This document shows, one piece after another, positions 32,945 through 33,393 of a stretch of 33,393 nt of DNA (positions are counted from its first letter, which is position 1; each line of letters opens with the position of its first letter). The DNA comes from DASXUC01 sp036505015 (GTDB lineage Bacteria; Sysuimicrobiota; Sysuimicrobiia; Sysuimicrobiales; Kaftiobacteriaceae): positions 1 through 33,393 of the forward strand of contig DASXUC010000146.1 in the NCBI GenBank assembly GCA_036505015.1, in the 5' to 3' direction. Both the position numbers and the translations under genes were made by a program. The notes beneath the pieces were generated by a model. The model saw nothing but the letters and a program-made list of their open reading frames with translations. It was not told where the DNA came from and did not search any database.

Positions 32945-32954
32945 GCATCTCGAG

Positions 32955-33264
32955 GGTAGTGGGTTAGTTTGAACCGTTTTCGGCCTGGCTGGGGGAGGGC
33001 CAGAGGGGATGGCGGCGGGCGAGTGGGGCGGCCCCCGAGTGGAGATTGGAGGGCGGCAACCATAGCGCAGGCCGTGAAGCAGAGGATCGCCGCACCGATG
33101 CCGCGGTAAGCGGAAGGGACCGAAGTGATCCGTAGCTACAGATTGGCAGGCGAGCGCCGCAGGGAACGTGAGGCCTGCAACGTCAGTCCGAGCCGCCCGA
33201 CTCGGAGCGAGGGGGCCGCCCCCGAGCAAACCGCCCCCCCGGCGATTCAAATTGACCCACTACC
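32955..33264. mobile_element. non-autonomous inverted-repeat element, short copy (310 bp)
   Basis: The two ends are 21-bp terminal inverted repeats differing at 3 positions, all transitions: GTAGTGGGTTAGTTTGAACC and GTAGTGGGTCAATTTGAATC. The interior matches the left part of the 640-bp copy (26312–26951) in reverse orientation over about 260 bp. No transposase fits, so it is MITE-like or an insertion-sequence remnant. No target duplication is visible. No gene is seen in the stretch from the MFS stop to 33278. Confidence 0.8.
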
Positions 33265-33278
33265 TGACAGGGGCCGCG

Positions 33279-33393
33279 CTAGCGCGTGTCCTTCGTGTTC
33301 TCAGCACACTCCGGTAGTTCGATCTTGATCGGCGCATTGAAATCGTAATAGTCGACGCTGATGGTGATCTTTCCGGCCTTGTCCAGGATCTCC
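33279..33393 (-). CDS. C-terminal end of a protein cut by the window edge (possible LppX/LolA-like)
   Basis: A minus-strand frame enters from the right edge and ends with TAG at 33279–33281. The 37 visible residues read EILDKAGKITISVDYYDFNA followed by PIKIELPECAENTKDTR. The strand-like pattern with YDFNAPIKIELP resembles the last strand of LolA/LppX-type lipoprotein domains, which often end like this, but the fragment is too short to be sure. It lies 15 bp from the repeat element. Confidence 0.55.
   Translation of the reverse strand, partial: EILDKAGKITISVDYYDFNAPIKIELPECAENTKDTR

Noticed and set aside
1..33393. CRISPR array, phage or toxin–antitoxin locus
   Set aside because: No regularly spaced repeats, integrase, capsid or toxin-like small gene pair with known motifs was seen; the 43/66-aa operon has no toxin signature.

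Overview
The window reads as a GC-rich bacterial chromosome fragment. The dnaX–ybaB–recR block, a type I signal peptidase and a large Alu-containing SRP RNA point to a deep-branching Terrabacteria-type lineage; uncultured relatives of Armatimonadota are my best guess, which is inference and not proven. GTG starts are common. Some genes have strong Shine-Dalgarno sequences and others, such as lepB and the XRE-TPR gene, look nearly leaderless.

Layout. 1–6.4 kb holds tRNA-Arg, a GNAT/NTP-transferase pair, a membrane GAF–HD-GYP protein, an XRE-TPR regulator, and a coupled pair of HdeD-like membrane protein and Tat-exported class 3 lipase. 6.5–7.8 kb holds an odd tRNA-Ser locus with a 105-bp duplication and long hairpins, a cupin and a secreted cupredoxin. 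7.9–25.3 kb is the heart of the window. It has two giant class III cyclase–ATPase–TPR proteins with a Crp-type regulator and tRNA-Ser(GGA) between them, a tiny two-gene operon on the other strand, two giant Ser/Thr kinase–ATPase–TPR proteins, and a solute-binding protein whose first residues are a kinase N-terminus. 25.3–26.3 kb holds a two-gene minus-strand unit of unknown function below a perfect CRP-type palindrome. 26.3–33.3 kb is a housekeeping block (lepB, SRP RNA, CPBP protease, dnaX, ybaB, recR, MFS exporter) flanked by two inverted copies of a transposase-less repeat element. A truncated CDS runs off the right end.

How the parts may work together. The four ~1150–1200-residue proteins share one chassis, an ATPase followed by TPR-like repeats, with a swapped N-terminal output: zinc ribbons plus cyclase twice, protein kinase twice. 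The Crp-like protein lies 6 bp upstream of the second cyclase and keeps the cAMP-pocket and recognition-helix residues. Two TGTGA-N6-T(C/T)ACA sites occur in the window, one between the small-protein operon and the kinase genes and one upstream of the secreted-protein unit. The simplest model is a local cAMP circuit: the cyclases make cAMP, Crp binds it, and these sites are targets. This is inference from sequence. The other unusual theme is that both tRNA-Ser genes run at their CCA end directly into a long hairpin that includes the CCA.
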